Assembly: GCF_001423905.1 (NCBI RefSeq)
Contig: NZ_LMPQ01000011.1
Coordinates: 81,869-145,868, forward strand
Reading direction: 5' to 3'
Length of the DNA stretch: 64,000 nt
Source: Frigoribacterium sp. Leaf186
Lineage (GTDB): Bacteria > Actinomycetota > Actinomycetes > Actinomycetales > Microbacteriaceae
The notes under the pieces were generated by a model that made no database searches, was not told where the DNA came from, and saw only the letters and a program-made list of their open reading frames with translations. The position numbers and the translations under genes are program-made. How positions within the stretch are numbered: the first letter of the stretch is position 1; each line of letters starts with the position of its first letter. Shown here piece by piece: positions 44,230 through 55,809 of the stretch.

Positions 44230-44895
44230 TCAGGCGACCGGGCCGAAGCCCGTGCGGAACCGGTCGAAGGTCGTCACCCAGTAGGCCCGCAGCGCCTCGA
44301 CGCGTTCGTCGTCGGTGGTGGCGTCGGCCCACGGGTCGTACACGCCGCGGAGCACGGCGATCACCGCGCCCCAGGTGGAGTGGATGAGCAGCGAGGTCGT
44401 CAGGGGGTCGCGCGACGGCCCGACGGCGAGGGCGATGACGTCGCCGACCCGCTCGGTCATGGGGACGCCGACCGCGAGCACGTAGGGCAGCAGGGGTTCG
44501 TGCGTCCGCAGCAGGTGGCGCAGGCTGATCATGTACTCGCACAACTGCGTGTCGACCGCCGAGAGAAGCAGCAGTTCGAGCAGGTCGATGTCGGTGCCCT
44601 CGAACGACGCCAGGGCCGAGAGGTCGGACGCGTCGACGGCGGCGCCCGCCTTGTTGAGCAGCACCGAGGCGACGGCGTCTTCTTTGCACGAGTAGTGGTT
44701 GGCGAACGTCCGCCTCGAGTAACCGGCGAGGGCGGTCACGTCTTCGACGACGAAGCCGTCGAAGCCCTTCTCGGTCGCCAGTCGGAAGGCTGCGTCCGCC
44801 AGGCCGCGACTGGTCGCGCGACGCTTCTCGTCACGCCCGCCGACGGCCTCGGTCGCGAATCGGGGCGGGCCGCCGCGTGCCGAGGTCTGCTGCAT
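44230..44895 (-). CDS. TetR-family transcriptional regulator
   Basis: A 221-residue regulator with the TetR helix-turn-helix LADAAFRLATEKGFDGFVVEDV...SRRTFANHYSCKEDAVASV (about residues 32-75) and an all-helical ligand domain containing one conserved Trp/Gly patch HSTWGAVIAVLRG. It lies just ahead of the phosphotransferase gene (3-bp gap) and likely controls it. The 13-bp palindrome TGCCCAATGGGCA 36 bp before the start may be its operator. Its start ATG 44895 (MQQTSARGG) was preferred to an upstream one inside that palindrome. Confidence 0.88.
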   Translation of the reverse strand: MQQTSARGGPPRFATEAVGGRDEKRRATSRGLADAAFRLATEKGFDGFVVEDVTALAGYSRRTFANHYSCKEDAVASVLLNKAGAAVDASDLSALASFEGTDIDLLELLLLSAVDTQLCEYMISLRHLLRTHEPLLPYVLAVGVPMTERVGDVIALAVGPSRDPLTTSLLIHSTWGAVIAVLRGVYDPWADATTDDERVEALRAYWVTTFDRFRTGFGPVA

Positions 44896-44930
44896 CCGAC
44901 CATGGTGCCGCGAGTTCCTGAGAATTTCCA

Positions 44931-44943
44931 TGCCCAATGGGCA
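44931..44943. promoter_or_regulatory. TetR-type operator candidate
   Basis: TGCCCAATGGGCA is a perfect palindrome around a central A, located in the promoter region of the TetR/phosphotransferase operon. Confidence 0.5.
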
Positions 44944-45181
44944 ACGGCGCGCCAGGATCGCGTACCCTGAGGGTGTCCGATTCGGGTCGGACGGCCTCGA
45001 GAGACACCGGGCACAAGACCTCCGTGAGATCGCGAAGGGTCGCGTCGGGTGCGACCCTCCTGCTGAACCACGAGCGGGGTCCTGGTCCTCTCGAGACACA
45101 CGCCTCGTGGCCCCCGCGGTCACGGGGCGTTCCCGTGCGGTCGCCGATGCCGGTGTGCACGTCGATCCGCCTCGGGGGTGA

Positions 45182-45187
45182 CAGGCT
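45182..45187 (+). promoter_or_regulatory. Possible -10 box (kdpD)
   Basis: CAGGCT is followed by GAGCGC and the ATG at 45194. Confidence 0.45.
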
Positions 45188-45193
45188 GAGCGC

Positions 45194-47779
45194 ATGAGGC
45201 GAGGTCGGTTGCGGGTGTTGCTGGGGGCGGCGCCCGGCGTGGGCAAGACGTACACGATGCTCGAAGAGGGCGCGCGGCTGCGCGACGAGGGGCTCGACGT
45301 CGTCGTGGCCGTCGTCGAGACGCACGGCAGGCGGGCGACCTCGGCGCGGGTCGGCGACCTCGAGACGGTGCCCCGGCGGACGGTCGTCCACCGCGGGGTC
45401 ACCCTCGACGAGCTCGACCTCGAGGCCGTGCTCGCACGGGCACCCCGACTCGCGCTCGTCGACGAGCTCGCCCACACGAACGCCCCGGGCTCGACGCACG
45501 AGAAGCGGTGGCAGGACGTCGAGGCGCTGCTGGACGCCGGCATCGACGTCGTCTCGACCGTCAACGTGCAGCACGTGGAGTCGCTCACCGACGTCGTCGA
45601 GCGCATCACCGGCGCCGCCCAACGCGAGACGGTGCCCGATGCCGTGCTGCGCGCCGCCGACCAGGTCGAGCTCGTCGACCTCGCCCCCCAGGCCCTGCGC
45701 GACCGGCTGGCCGAGGGCGTGGTGTACCCGGCCGACCGGGTCGACGCGGCGCTGTCGAACTACTTCCGCCTGGGCAACCTCACGGCCCTGCGCGAGCTCG
45801 CCCTGCTCTGGCTCGCCGACGAGGTCGACAGCGCCCTCAAGGCCTACCGCGACGAGCACGGCATCGACAGCACGTGGGAAGCCCGGGAACGCGTCGTGGT
45901 CGCCCTCACCGGTGGGCCGGAGGGCGAGACGCTCATCCGTCGCGGGGCGCGCATCGCGGCCCGGTCGTCGGGCGGCGAGCTGGTCGCGGTGCACGTCAGC
46001 GGCCAGGACGGCCTCCGCCAGGGGGCGCCGGGCGCCCTCGCCGCGCAGCGGGCCCTCGTCGAGAAGCTCGGCGGCACGTACCACCAGGTCGTGGGCCAGG
46101 ACGTTCCGCGTGCGCTCGTCGACTTCGCCCGCGGGGTCAACGCCTCGCAACTGGTCATCGGCGTGAGCCGTCGGGGGCGCCTCGCCGCCGCGTTGACCGG
46201 GCCCGGCATCGGCGCGACGGTGATCCGCGAGTCGGGCAGCATCGACGTGCACATCGTCACCCACGCCTCGGCCGGCCGCGAGCGGGTGCTGCCGCGGCTC
46301 GGCGGGGCGTTGTCGCGGGGACGCGTGGTGGCCGGCTTCGTCCTCGCCCTCGTGGCCGGGCCGTCGCTCACCGCGCTGCTGGCCGGGCACCGGTCGGAGG
46401 ACGGCATCGCCGGCACCGTGCTGGTCTTCCAGTTGCTCGTCGTGGTCGTGGCCGTCACCGGCGGCCTGTGGCCGGCGCTGTTCGCCGCGCTGCTGTCGGG
46501 CGTGACGCTCGACCTGTTCTTCATCGCGCCGATCTACCAGCTGACCATCGCCGAACCGCTGCATCTGGCGGCCCTCGTGCTCTACGTGCTGAACGCCGCG
46601 ATCGTCAGCTACGTCGTCGACCAGGCGGCCCGCCGCAGTCGCGCCGCCGCGCGCGCGCTCGCCGAGACCGAGCTGCTCGCCACGGTCGCGGGCAGCGTGC
46701 TGCGCGGGCAGGACGCCCTGCAGGCCCTGATCGGCCGCACCCGCGAGGCGCTCGGCATGACCCGCGTCCGCGTCGTCCAGGGCGGCGTCGAGATCGGGGA
46801 GGCGCGGCTCGCCGGCGAGGGACGCGCGGCACCCGGGGCCCCCGGCGAGACCACCACCGCGATCGCCGCGGGCGCCGACGCGACCCTCGAACTCACCGGG
46901 CCCGAGCTGCAGGCGGCCGACCGGCGCCTCCTGGACGTCGTCGCGGCGCAGGTCGAGGCGGCCCTCGAGCACTCCGAACTGAGCCGTGCCGCGGGGCAGG
47001 TCGCCCCGCTCGCCGAGGTGGACCGCATGCGCAGCGCCCTGCTGGCCGCCGTCGGCCACGACCTGCGTCGTCCGCTGGCCGCCGCGACGGCCGCCGTCAG
47101 CGGGCTGCGTCAGACCGACGTCACCTGGAGCGACGCCGACCGCGACGAGCTGCTCTCGACCGCGCACGAGAGCCTCGACTCGCTCTCGACCCTCGTCACC
47201 GACCTGCTCGACGTCAGCCGCGTGCAGGCCGGGGCGCTCGCGGTGAGCCCGGCCGACGTCGACCTCGACGAGGTCGTGCTCGGCGCCCTCGACGAGCTCG
47301 GCCTCGGGCCCGCCGACGTCGAGCTGGCGCTGCGGGCCACGGTGCCGGCCGTCCGGGCAGACCCGGTGCTGCTGCAACGCGTCGTGGTCAACCTGCTCGA
47401 CAACGCCCTGCGACACTCGCCGCCCGACACGGGGGTGCGCATCTCGACCAGCGCGTTCGGCGACCGCGTCGAACTGCGCGTCGTGGACCGTGGACCCGGG
47501 GTGCCGGTCGAACGGCGCGACGAGATCATGGTGGCGTTCCAGCGGCTGGGCGACACCGACAACGGCACGGGCCTCGGGCTCGGCCTGGCCCTCAGCAAGG
47601 GCTTCGTCGAGGCGATGGGCGGCAGCCTGGCGCTCGACGACACCCCTGGCGGCGGGCTGACGATGGTGGTCGGGCTGACGGCCGTGGGCGCGAGCATGGC
47701 GACCGGCGGTGCGACGACCGGCGGCGGGGCTGCCGGCGGAGGGGCGGTCGGTGACGATCGGGTACGGTCGGCCTCGTGA
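45194..47779 (+). CDS. kdpD: Sensor histidine kinase KdpD
   Basis: An 861-residue kinase of the KdpD type. Order: KdpD domain with a Walker-type GAAPGVGKTYTML (residues 11-23) and LVDELAHTNAPG; universal stress (USP) domain (about 235-350), the c-di-AMP/K+ input module; four membrane helices (about 375-480); GAF domain; His in AVGHDLRRPLAAAT (about residue 620); N box LLDNALRHSPPD; and G box GTGLGLGLALSKG. It senses low K+ and turgor and acts on KdpE, encoded in overlap. No kdpFABC pump genes are in the window, and the next transporter downstream is an APC permease. Confidence 0.96.
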   Translation: MRRGRLRVLLGAAPGVGKTYTMLEEGARLRDEGLDVVVAVVETHGRRATSARVGDLETVPRRTVVHRGVTLDELDLEAVLARAPRLALVDELAHTNAPGSTHEKRWQDVEALLDAGIDVVSTVNVQHVESLTDVVERITGAAQRETVPDAVLRAADQVELVDLAPQALRDRLAEGVVYPADRVDAALSNYFRLGNLTALRELALLWLADEVDSALKAYRDEHGIDSTWEARERVVVALTGGPEGETLIRRGARIAARSSGGELVAVHVSGQDGLRQGAPGALAAQRALVEKLGGTYHQVVGQDVPRALVDFARGVNASQLVIGVSRRGRLAAALTGPGIGATVIRESGSIDVHIVTHASAGRERVLPRLGGALSRGRVVAGFVLALVAGPSLTALLAGHRSEDGIAGTVLVFQLLVVVVAVTGGLWPALFAALLSGVTLDLFFIAPIYQLTIAEPLHLAALVLYVLNAAIVSYVVDQAARRSRAAARALAETELLATVAGSVLRGQDALQALIGRTREALGMTRVRVVQGGVEIGEARLAGEGRAAPGAPGETTTAIAAGADATLELTGPELQAADRRLLDVVAAQVEAALEHSELSRAAGQVAPLAEVDRMRSALLAAVGHDLRRPLAAATAAVSGLRQTDVTWSDADRDELLSTAHESLDSLSTLVTDLLDVSRVQAGALAVSPADVDLDEVVLGALDELGLGPADVELALRATVPAVRADPVLLQRVVVNLLDNALRHSPPDTGVRISTSAFGDRVELRVVDRGPGVPVERRDEIMVAFQRLGDTDNGTGLGLGLALSKGFVEAMGGSLALDDTPGGGLTMVVGLTAVGASMATGGATTGGGAAGGGAVGDDRVRSAS
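47763..47768 (+). promoter_or_regulatory. Internal -10 box before kdpE
   Basis: TACGGT inside the end of kdpD lies seven bases before the GTG of kdpE, so a separate leaderless kdpE transcript is possible. Confidence 0.4.
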
Positions 47780-48546
47780 GTGCCGTGAAGATCCTGATCG
47801 CCGACGACGACCCGCAGATCCTGCGGGCGCTCAAGGTGACGCTCGGCGCCCGCGGCTACGACGTGGTCACGGCCGCCGACGGGCGCGAGGCGCTCGACCT
47901 GGCGGCGTCGCGGCACCCCGACCTCGTCATGCTCGACCTCGGCATGCCGCACCTCGACGGCGTCGAGGTGATCCAGGGGTTGCGGGGCTGGTCGACGGTG
48001 CCGATCCTGGTCGTGTCGGGTCGCACCGACGCCGCCGACAAGGTCGAGGCGCTCGACGCGGGGGCCGACGACTACGTCACGAAGCCGTTCTCGATGGACG
48101 AGCTGCTCGCCCGCATCCGGGCCCAGACCCGCCGCCTGCCGTCGGGCGCCGACGACGAGCAACCCGTGGTGTCGTTCGGCGACGTCCAGGTCGACCTGTC
48201 GGCGAAGACCGTGCTGCGGCGGCCGCGTGGCGATGCGGGTGCCGGGGCGGGTGCCGGTGGCGGCGGCGAGTCGGTCCGGCTGACGCCGACCGAGTGGAAG
48301 ATCCTCGAACTGCTGCTGCACAGCCCCGACAAGCTGATCACCCGCGAGGCCATCCTGACCGAGGTCTGGGGCCCGTTCCACGCGAAGGACACCGGCTACC
48401 TCCGGCTCTACTTCGCCCAGCTGCGCAAGAAGCTCGAGCCCGTGCCGGCCGCGCCCCGCCACCTCGTCACCGTGCTCGGCATGGGCTACCGCTTCGTGCC
48501 CGACGGCGGCCCGGCGAGCGGGTCGGGGCTGGAGTCCCCGGCCTAG
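47776..48546 (+). CDS. kdpE: Response regulator KdpE
   Basis: A 256-residue OmpR-type regulator starting at GTG 47776, overlapping kdpD by four bases. The receiver has ADDDPQILRALKVTL, phospho-acceptor Asp in VMLDLGMPHLDG (about residue 54) and YVTKPFSMDELLARI. The winged-helix domain shows LTPTEWKILELLLHSPDKLITREAILTEVWG and YLRLYFAQLRKKLEP, the KdpE signature. An insertion of Gly/Ala residues (about 155-165) separates the domains. Its targets may be the APC permease downstream rather than a Kdp pump (inference). Confidence 0.95.
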   Translation: MSAVKILIADDDPQILRALKVTLGARGYDVVTAADGREALDLAASRHPDLVMLDLGMPHLDGVEVIQGLRGWSTVPILVVSGRTDAADKVEALDAGADDYVTKPFSMDELLARIRAQTRRLPSGADDEQPVVSFGDVQVDLSAKTVLRRPRGDAGAGAGAGGGGESVRLTPTEWKILELLLHSPDKLITREAILTEVWGPFHAKDTGYLRLYFAQLRKKLEPVPAAPRHLVTVLGMGYRFVPDGGPASGSGLESPA

Positions 48547-48635
48547 CACCGACTTCGGCACCGGTCGACGCCCGATGCTCGAACGACGTGGGCGTGCCGT
48601 CCCCGCCACGGTGCCTGGTCGTGGTGACGCACACG

Positions 48636-49130
48636 TCAGTCGAGTCCTGCCGTTCCGTTCCCGCCCTGTGCGGCGGGTCCCGCCGGAGAAGCCTCGAGTG
48701 GGACCCCGTCGACGGTCAGGGTGATGGGCTGCCCGCCTCGGGTGCAGTACAGCTCGATGGCTGCCAGCCCGTTGACGAAGGACGTCCGTCCCGTGGCGTG
48801 GTCGGCCTCAGTCGGGCCGTTCCAGGCGTCCAGGAGGCTGCGTTCTGCCGTACGGACGACCTCGTCGAACTCGACCGAGCCCGGATGCGCGGTCGACAGG
48901 GCGTCCCAGGTGTCCGTCAGCGTCAGGCGTGCGGCACGAGCTGCCGCTCGGTCGAGCTCGCTGTCGGCCCGGGCTGAGACGTACTCGTTCCAGCTGCGTT
49001 CGATCCCCCGGCACTGGACGGGGTCGATGCGCGGTGCCGGATCGACACAGGCCGTGACGAGGACGAGCGGCACCGACACGACCACCGTCAGCGTCGTCGC
49101 GCGTCGTCCCCGTCCGGCCGGTCGCCTCAG
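48636..49130 (-). CDS. Putative lipoprotein, CTG start coupled to upstream gene
   Basis: The frame encodes a signal of the lipoprotein type: basic RRPAGRGRR, hydrophobic TTLTVVVSVPLVLVTAC with the lipid-anchoring Cys, then a mature domain of about 135 residues with WNEYVSARADSELDRAA and two further Cys. No ATG or GTG gives a sensible start; CTG at 49130 overlaps the stop of the upstream gene (CTGA) and gives a textbook signal, so I propose it. The family is unknown. The region is less GC-rich than the surroundings. Confidence 0.65.
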   Translation of the reverse strand: MRRPAGRGRRATTLTVVVSVPLVLVTACVDPAPRIDPVQCRGIERSWNEYVSARADSELDRAAARAARLTLTDTWDALSTAHPGSVEFDEVVRTAERSLLDAWNGPTEADHATGRTSFVNGLAAIELYCTRGGQPITLTVDGVPLEASPAGPAAQGGNGTAGLD

Positions 49131-49390
49131 TGGATCACCAAGACCGTGCCCGTCGCACGCCAGATCGAGCAAGCCTTCTTCTTCGTGTCTGAAGCACCCG
49201 TGTTGAAGATGTCTCGGCACGATGCCTCGGTCGTCGCCCACTGGACGCACCGGCCTTGGTAGATGAAGTTGCAGGGTCGGCGCGCGTCCTTTTCCTGGTC
49301 GGCAAGAGCGGGCGACGACGCCATGATGACACTGGAGAGGACAAGTCCGAGCGTGGCCAGGGCTGCAGTCGTTCTTCGAGATATCTTCAT
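49127..49390 (-). CDS. Secreted 87-residue Cys-containing protein
   Basis: MKISRRTTAALATLGLVLSS begins a clear signal peptide (cleavage after about residue 30, SPALA-DQ). The mature 57 residues have four Cys (CNFIYQGRC, CRDIF, CSIW), enough for two disulfides, and a basic centre. Unknown family; a small secreted effector, toxin or inhibitor would fit, and the coupled lipoprotein could be its partner or immunity protein (inference only). Upstream DNA is AT-rich for this genome (TGATATTCG, TACACAAATAACC), which suggests a transferred segment or a strong promoter. Confidence 0.75.
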   Translation of the reverse strand: MKISRRTTAALATLGLVLSSVIMASSPALADQEKDARRPCNFIYQGRCVQWATTEASCRDIFNTGASDTKKKACSIWRATGTVLVIH

Positions 49391-49642
49391 TGATATTCGA
49401 CTTTCTCATTGGTAACTGATACACAAATAACCTAGAGGCCCAGACTTCATGCGTCCAGAGGACGAATCATCTGAGGCTGAGACGTCTTGGGCGCGTTCTG
49501 CGCGGACCCGTGCGGCGGTCGACAAGAATCCTGACGGAATCCCTACGGTCGGGGTCGCCATCGGGAGGCGCGCGAGGCCTAACGTGAGAGGGCGCGTGCC
49601 TGCCTCCCGCCGGTGCGCCCTCCGCACCTCCGAGAGGAACCC
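49391..49642. other. AT-richer gap between the secreted protein and the permease
   Basis: No gene. About 50 bases next to 49391 are clearly less GC-rich. TAACGT at 49579 is a likely -10 box for the permease, and GAGAGGAA near 49632 its ribosome binding site. Confidence 0.45.
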
Positions 49643-51622
<1,980 letters not shown>

Positions 51623-51625
51623 CCG

Positions 51626-51679
51626 GTGGCCGGGCCCCGCCCTGCCCGCCCTGCCCCGCCTGCCCTGCCCACGCCCAGC
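51626..51679 (+). repeat. CCCGCC/CCTGCC tract next to the D1 palindrome
   Basis: A pyrimidine-rich run of CCCTGCCCGCC steps fills the gap between the permease stop and the palindrome, as at 20374-20439. Confidence 0.6.
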
Positions 51680-51745
51680 CATGAACCCCGTTCACGAAGA
51701 TGAACCCTGATGAATCGGGGTTCATCTTCGTGAACGGGGTTCATG
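51680..51745. repeat. Perfect 28-bp-arm palindrome D1, left flank of the AbiEi-like gene
   Basis: Arms 51680-51707 and 51718-51745 are exact complements around a ten-base loop; the arm starts CATGAACCCCGTTCACGAAG. It overlaps the stop codon of the AbiEi-like gene. The partner D2 is at 52903-52964. Confidence 0.95.
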
Positions 51746-52787
51746 CGGACGCTCCCGAGAAGCGACGTCCCGCGATGCGGGCGGCAGCCGACACACGACG
51801 CGGATCGATCGCGACACCGGCCGTCCGGAGCAACTCGGCCAGTCTCTCGGGGAACACCAGGTCGGCGTATTCACAGTGCACGACGTGACGGATGTCGGGG
51901 TGGCGCAGGAGGCGTCGGTCGCGCCGCCCCCGCTGTCTGACGACCTCGGCCGGCGTCCGCCCCGCCAGCATCTCCGGATCGGTCAGCTTGACGTGACCGT
52001 CGAACTCGAGGGCCAAGCCGAAGGCCCGCAGGAAGACGTCACAGCGCCCGACGAACAGTCCGTCGAGTTCGAAGGCCTTCTGCAACTCGACGGATGACAG
52101 GCCCAGTTCGAAGAGCACGACCCTCAAGAGACTCTCACCCCCGTTCTCCGCCCAGGCGGACGAGAACTCGAGAACGCGCCGAGCGGTTCGTCCGCCCGGA
52201 CTCGAAGCCGGACCCAGCTGAGAGGCGATGCGAGCACGGGCCCGTCGGAACTCGGCTTGGACGGCGGTGCCTGTGCGGTGTCCGTCGGGCAGTACGAGGC
52301 GACGCAGGACGGCATCCAGGCACATCACGGCGTCCGCGAACGAGGCCGTTCGAGACACGTCGACAGCAGTCCGTTCCAGCGAGGTCAGCCGGAGGCCGTG
52401 GAGTTCCGCCCTGTCGTCGGACGGGACGAACCCGGGTCGTCGGAGGAGGTGGGTCGAGCGCCTGGCGGTCGTGCGTCGCGGATCGACGACGGTGACGACG
52501 TCGCCGTAGTCGTCGTGGACCCGAGGCAGCCCCCAGCACGCCGCGGCGGAGGCATGCGAGACCGTGCACTGCGGGTCGAGACCGGCGACGACCGCTCTGG
52601 TCAGGACGACGTGACGTTCTCGCGCGTCGAGTTCGCGCCAGCGCCGGGCATCCGCGTAGACCCCTTGATGCACTCGGACCAACGCCCCCCGACGGGCTCG
52701 GAGTTGCAGCTGCCGCGCCTCACGGGTCGTCGCCCCGTGGGTCGAGGTGAAGAGCAGAGGGCAGGGGAGCGGTTCGAGGAGGGACAT
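51741..52787 (-). CDS. AbiEi antitoxin-like / DUF559 PD-(D/E)XK nuclease-like protein
   Basis: A 348-residue protein of a type that has expanded in actinobacteria. The N-terminal half resembles the AbiEi winged-helix domain (RARRGALVRVHQGVYADARRW, SHASAAACWGLPRV). The C-terminal half resembles DUF559/Vsr-like nucleases: GGESLLRVVLFELGLSSVEL, GRCDVFLRAFGLALEFDGHVK (Asp, then Glu-x-Asp and Lys spaced as in PD-(D/E)XK sites) and VVRQRGRRDRRLLRH. No AbiEii toxin gene is next to it. ATG 52787 (MSLLEPLP) was chosen because the longer frame reads through the palindrome D2. The gene sits exactly between palindromes D1 and D2. Confidence 0.82.
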   Translation of the reverse strand: MSLLEPLPCPLLFTSTHGATTREARQLQLRARRGALVRVHQGVYADARRWRELDARERHVVLTRAVVAGLDPQCTVSHASAAACWGLPRVHDDYGDVVTVVDPRRTTARRSTHLLRRPGFVPSDDRAELHGLRLTSLERTAVDVSRTASFADAVMCLDAVLRRLVLPDGHRTGTAVQAEFRRARARIASQLGPASSPGGRTARRVLEFSSAWAENGGESLLRVVLFELGLSSVELQKAFELDGLFVGRCDVFLRAFGLALEFDGHVKLTDPEMLAGRTPAEVVRQRGRRDRRLLRHPDIRHVVHCEYADLVFPERLAELLRTAGVAIDPRRVSAAARIAGRRFSGASA

Positions 52788-52902
52788 GACGCGAGCCTGG
52801 CGCGATGGCCTCCGTGACCGGTGCCGTGCCCTCACGTCTGTGGAGCGAGCGTCCTCTCGGCCGGCGTGTGGAGGAGGCGTAGGCCCTGCCGCCCCCGCGC
52901 GA

Positions 52903-52964
52903 TGAACCCCGTTCACGAAGATGAACCACGAGAAAACGTGGTTCATCTTCGTGAACGGGGTTCA
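52903..52964. repeat. Perfect 28-bp-arm palindrome D2, right flank of the AbiEi-like gene
   Basis: Arms 52903-52930 and 52937-52964 are exact complements around AGAAAA. The outer 23 bases of the arm (TGAACCCCGTTCACGAAGAT and on) are shared with D1; the innermost bases and loop differ in a compensated way. Confidence 0.95.
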
Positions 52965-53041
52965 CGGGCGAGCGGTGCGGCTCGGCGGGGTACGGCGCTC
53001 AGCTTGGCCGCCGACACCGCGCCTCCTGTACTGCTGGGAGC

Positions 53042-55099
<2,058 letters not shown>

Positions 55100-55115
55100 G
55101 CGTCGACGACGCGAG

Positions 55116-55164
55116 CGCAGGAGGCGCGGTGCGGGTCCTCGGGACCGGCACCGCGCCTCCTGCG
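55116..55164. terminator. 17-bp hairpin from a second inverted pair of AGGAGGCGCGG
   Basis: CGCAGGAGGCGCGGTGC (55116-55132) faces its exact complement (55148-55164) with an inner GGTCC/GGACC stem in the loop. It lies after glgX. Confidence 0.85.
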
Positions 55165-55181
55165 TCCGTCGGGCACGCGAA

Positions 55182-55210
55182 AGACCGCCGCCCCGAGGGG
55201 ACGGCGGTCT
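55182..55210 (-). terminator. Terminator of the 55241-55617 operon
   Basis: AGACCGCCGCCCC and GGGGACGGCGGTCT-type arms give a strong stem 30 bases after the minus-strand gene. Confidence 0.65.
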
Positions 55211-55240
55211 CGGATCGCGTCGGCCGAGGCCGAGCTGGGG

Positions 55241-55516
55241 TCAGGCCGTGGCGAGCTGCTGCGCCGCCGGGGCGAAGAAGTCCGCGTAGCACGGGCCCGG
55301 CGTGATGTCGACGACGGTGCCGCAGACGACGGGCCCACGGTCGGCGTGCGACCGGGGAGCCCGGCCGTCGCGTCGGCGCTTGGGGTAGACCTCGATGCGG
55401 GCGGCGGGCACCCGCTGGTCGGCCACGTAGTGGTGACCGCTCGTCACGTCGACGGAGCGACGGACGTGCGCCACGAGCTGGTCGTGGCTGAGACGGGCGA
55501 GGCCGGCGGCGTTCAT
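55241..55516 (-). CDS. Uncharacterised 91-residue basic protein
   Basis: Starts MNAAGLARLSHDQLVAHVRR and contains a basic stretch (YPKRRRDGRAPRSH) and two Cys (VVCGTVVDITPGPCYADFF) that could bind metal or form a disulfide. No family recognised. It overlaps the preceding 34-residue gene by four bases (ATGA), so the two are probably translated together, and its operon ends at the hairpin 55182-55210. Confidence 0.65.
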   Translation of the reverse strand: MNAAGLARLSHDQLVAHVRRSVDVTSGHHYVADQRVPAARIEVYPKRRRDGRAPRSHADRGPVVCGTVVDITPGPCYADFFAPAAQQLATA

Positions 55517-55617
55517 GCCGAGGCCTCGGCGAGGAGGAGTGCGCTGATGTCGATCGGCTCGGTCGGAGCCAGGTCGTGCGCGAAGGGGTGGTGCCCGGAG
55601 GCGTGGACGATGTTCAT
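55513..55617 (-). CDS. Putative 34-residue peptide
   Basis: The frame encodes MNIVHASGHHPFAHDLAPTE and an acidic/hydrophobic end (IDISALLLAEASA). It is coupled by ATGA to the 91-residue gene. His-rich start may bind metal. Upstream it has only a weak AGATGAG-type site, so its expression is not certain. Confidence 0.45.
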   Translation of the reverse strand: MNIVHASGHHPFAHDLAPTEPIDISALLLAEASA

Positions 55618-55809
55618 CTTGTTCTGCTCATCTCTGCGGCCCTGCGACCGCGTGCGGAACGGGGTGGTGCGGGTCGCGTCGCCGTGAATCGACGCATTCC
55701 GAACTCTCGCAGGTCGCCGAGGCATCGCCACCATCGGCCGGGACATCGTTCGCAAGGTGGACATCTGTTCGAACGCGTGTCGGGCTCCGGCTGGCCCACG
55801 GGCGCGGCC

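Larger units (their letters stand above)
44896..45193. other. 298-bp gap before kdpD with operator and possible leader
   Basis: No convincing gene. It holds the TetR-type palindrome (44931-44943), a TACCCT box (44961-44966) and a GGGTCGC/GCGACCC hairpin around 45040-45060. It could be a structured leader for kdpD, but kdpD also has its own close -10 box. I found no known riboswitch consensus. Confidence 0.4.

Noticed and set aside
44945-45193. c-di-AMP (ydaO-type) riboswitch before kdpD
   Set aside because: I could not match the conserved ydaO core bases; only generic hairpins are present.
44831-47416. 861-codon minus-strand frame over kdpD
   Set aside because: kdpD on the plus strand has complete domain order; the antisense frame has no recognisable fold.
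52788-52946. N-terminal extension of the AbiEi-like protein (MNHVFSW...)
   Set aside because: The extension is the translated D2 palindrome plus an Arg/Pro-rich gap; the internal ATG at 52787 starts the conserved region.
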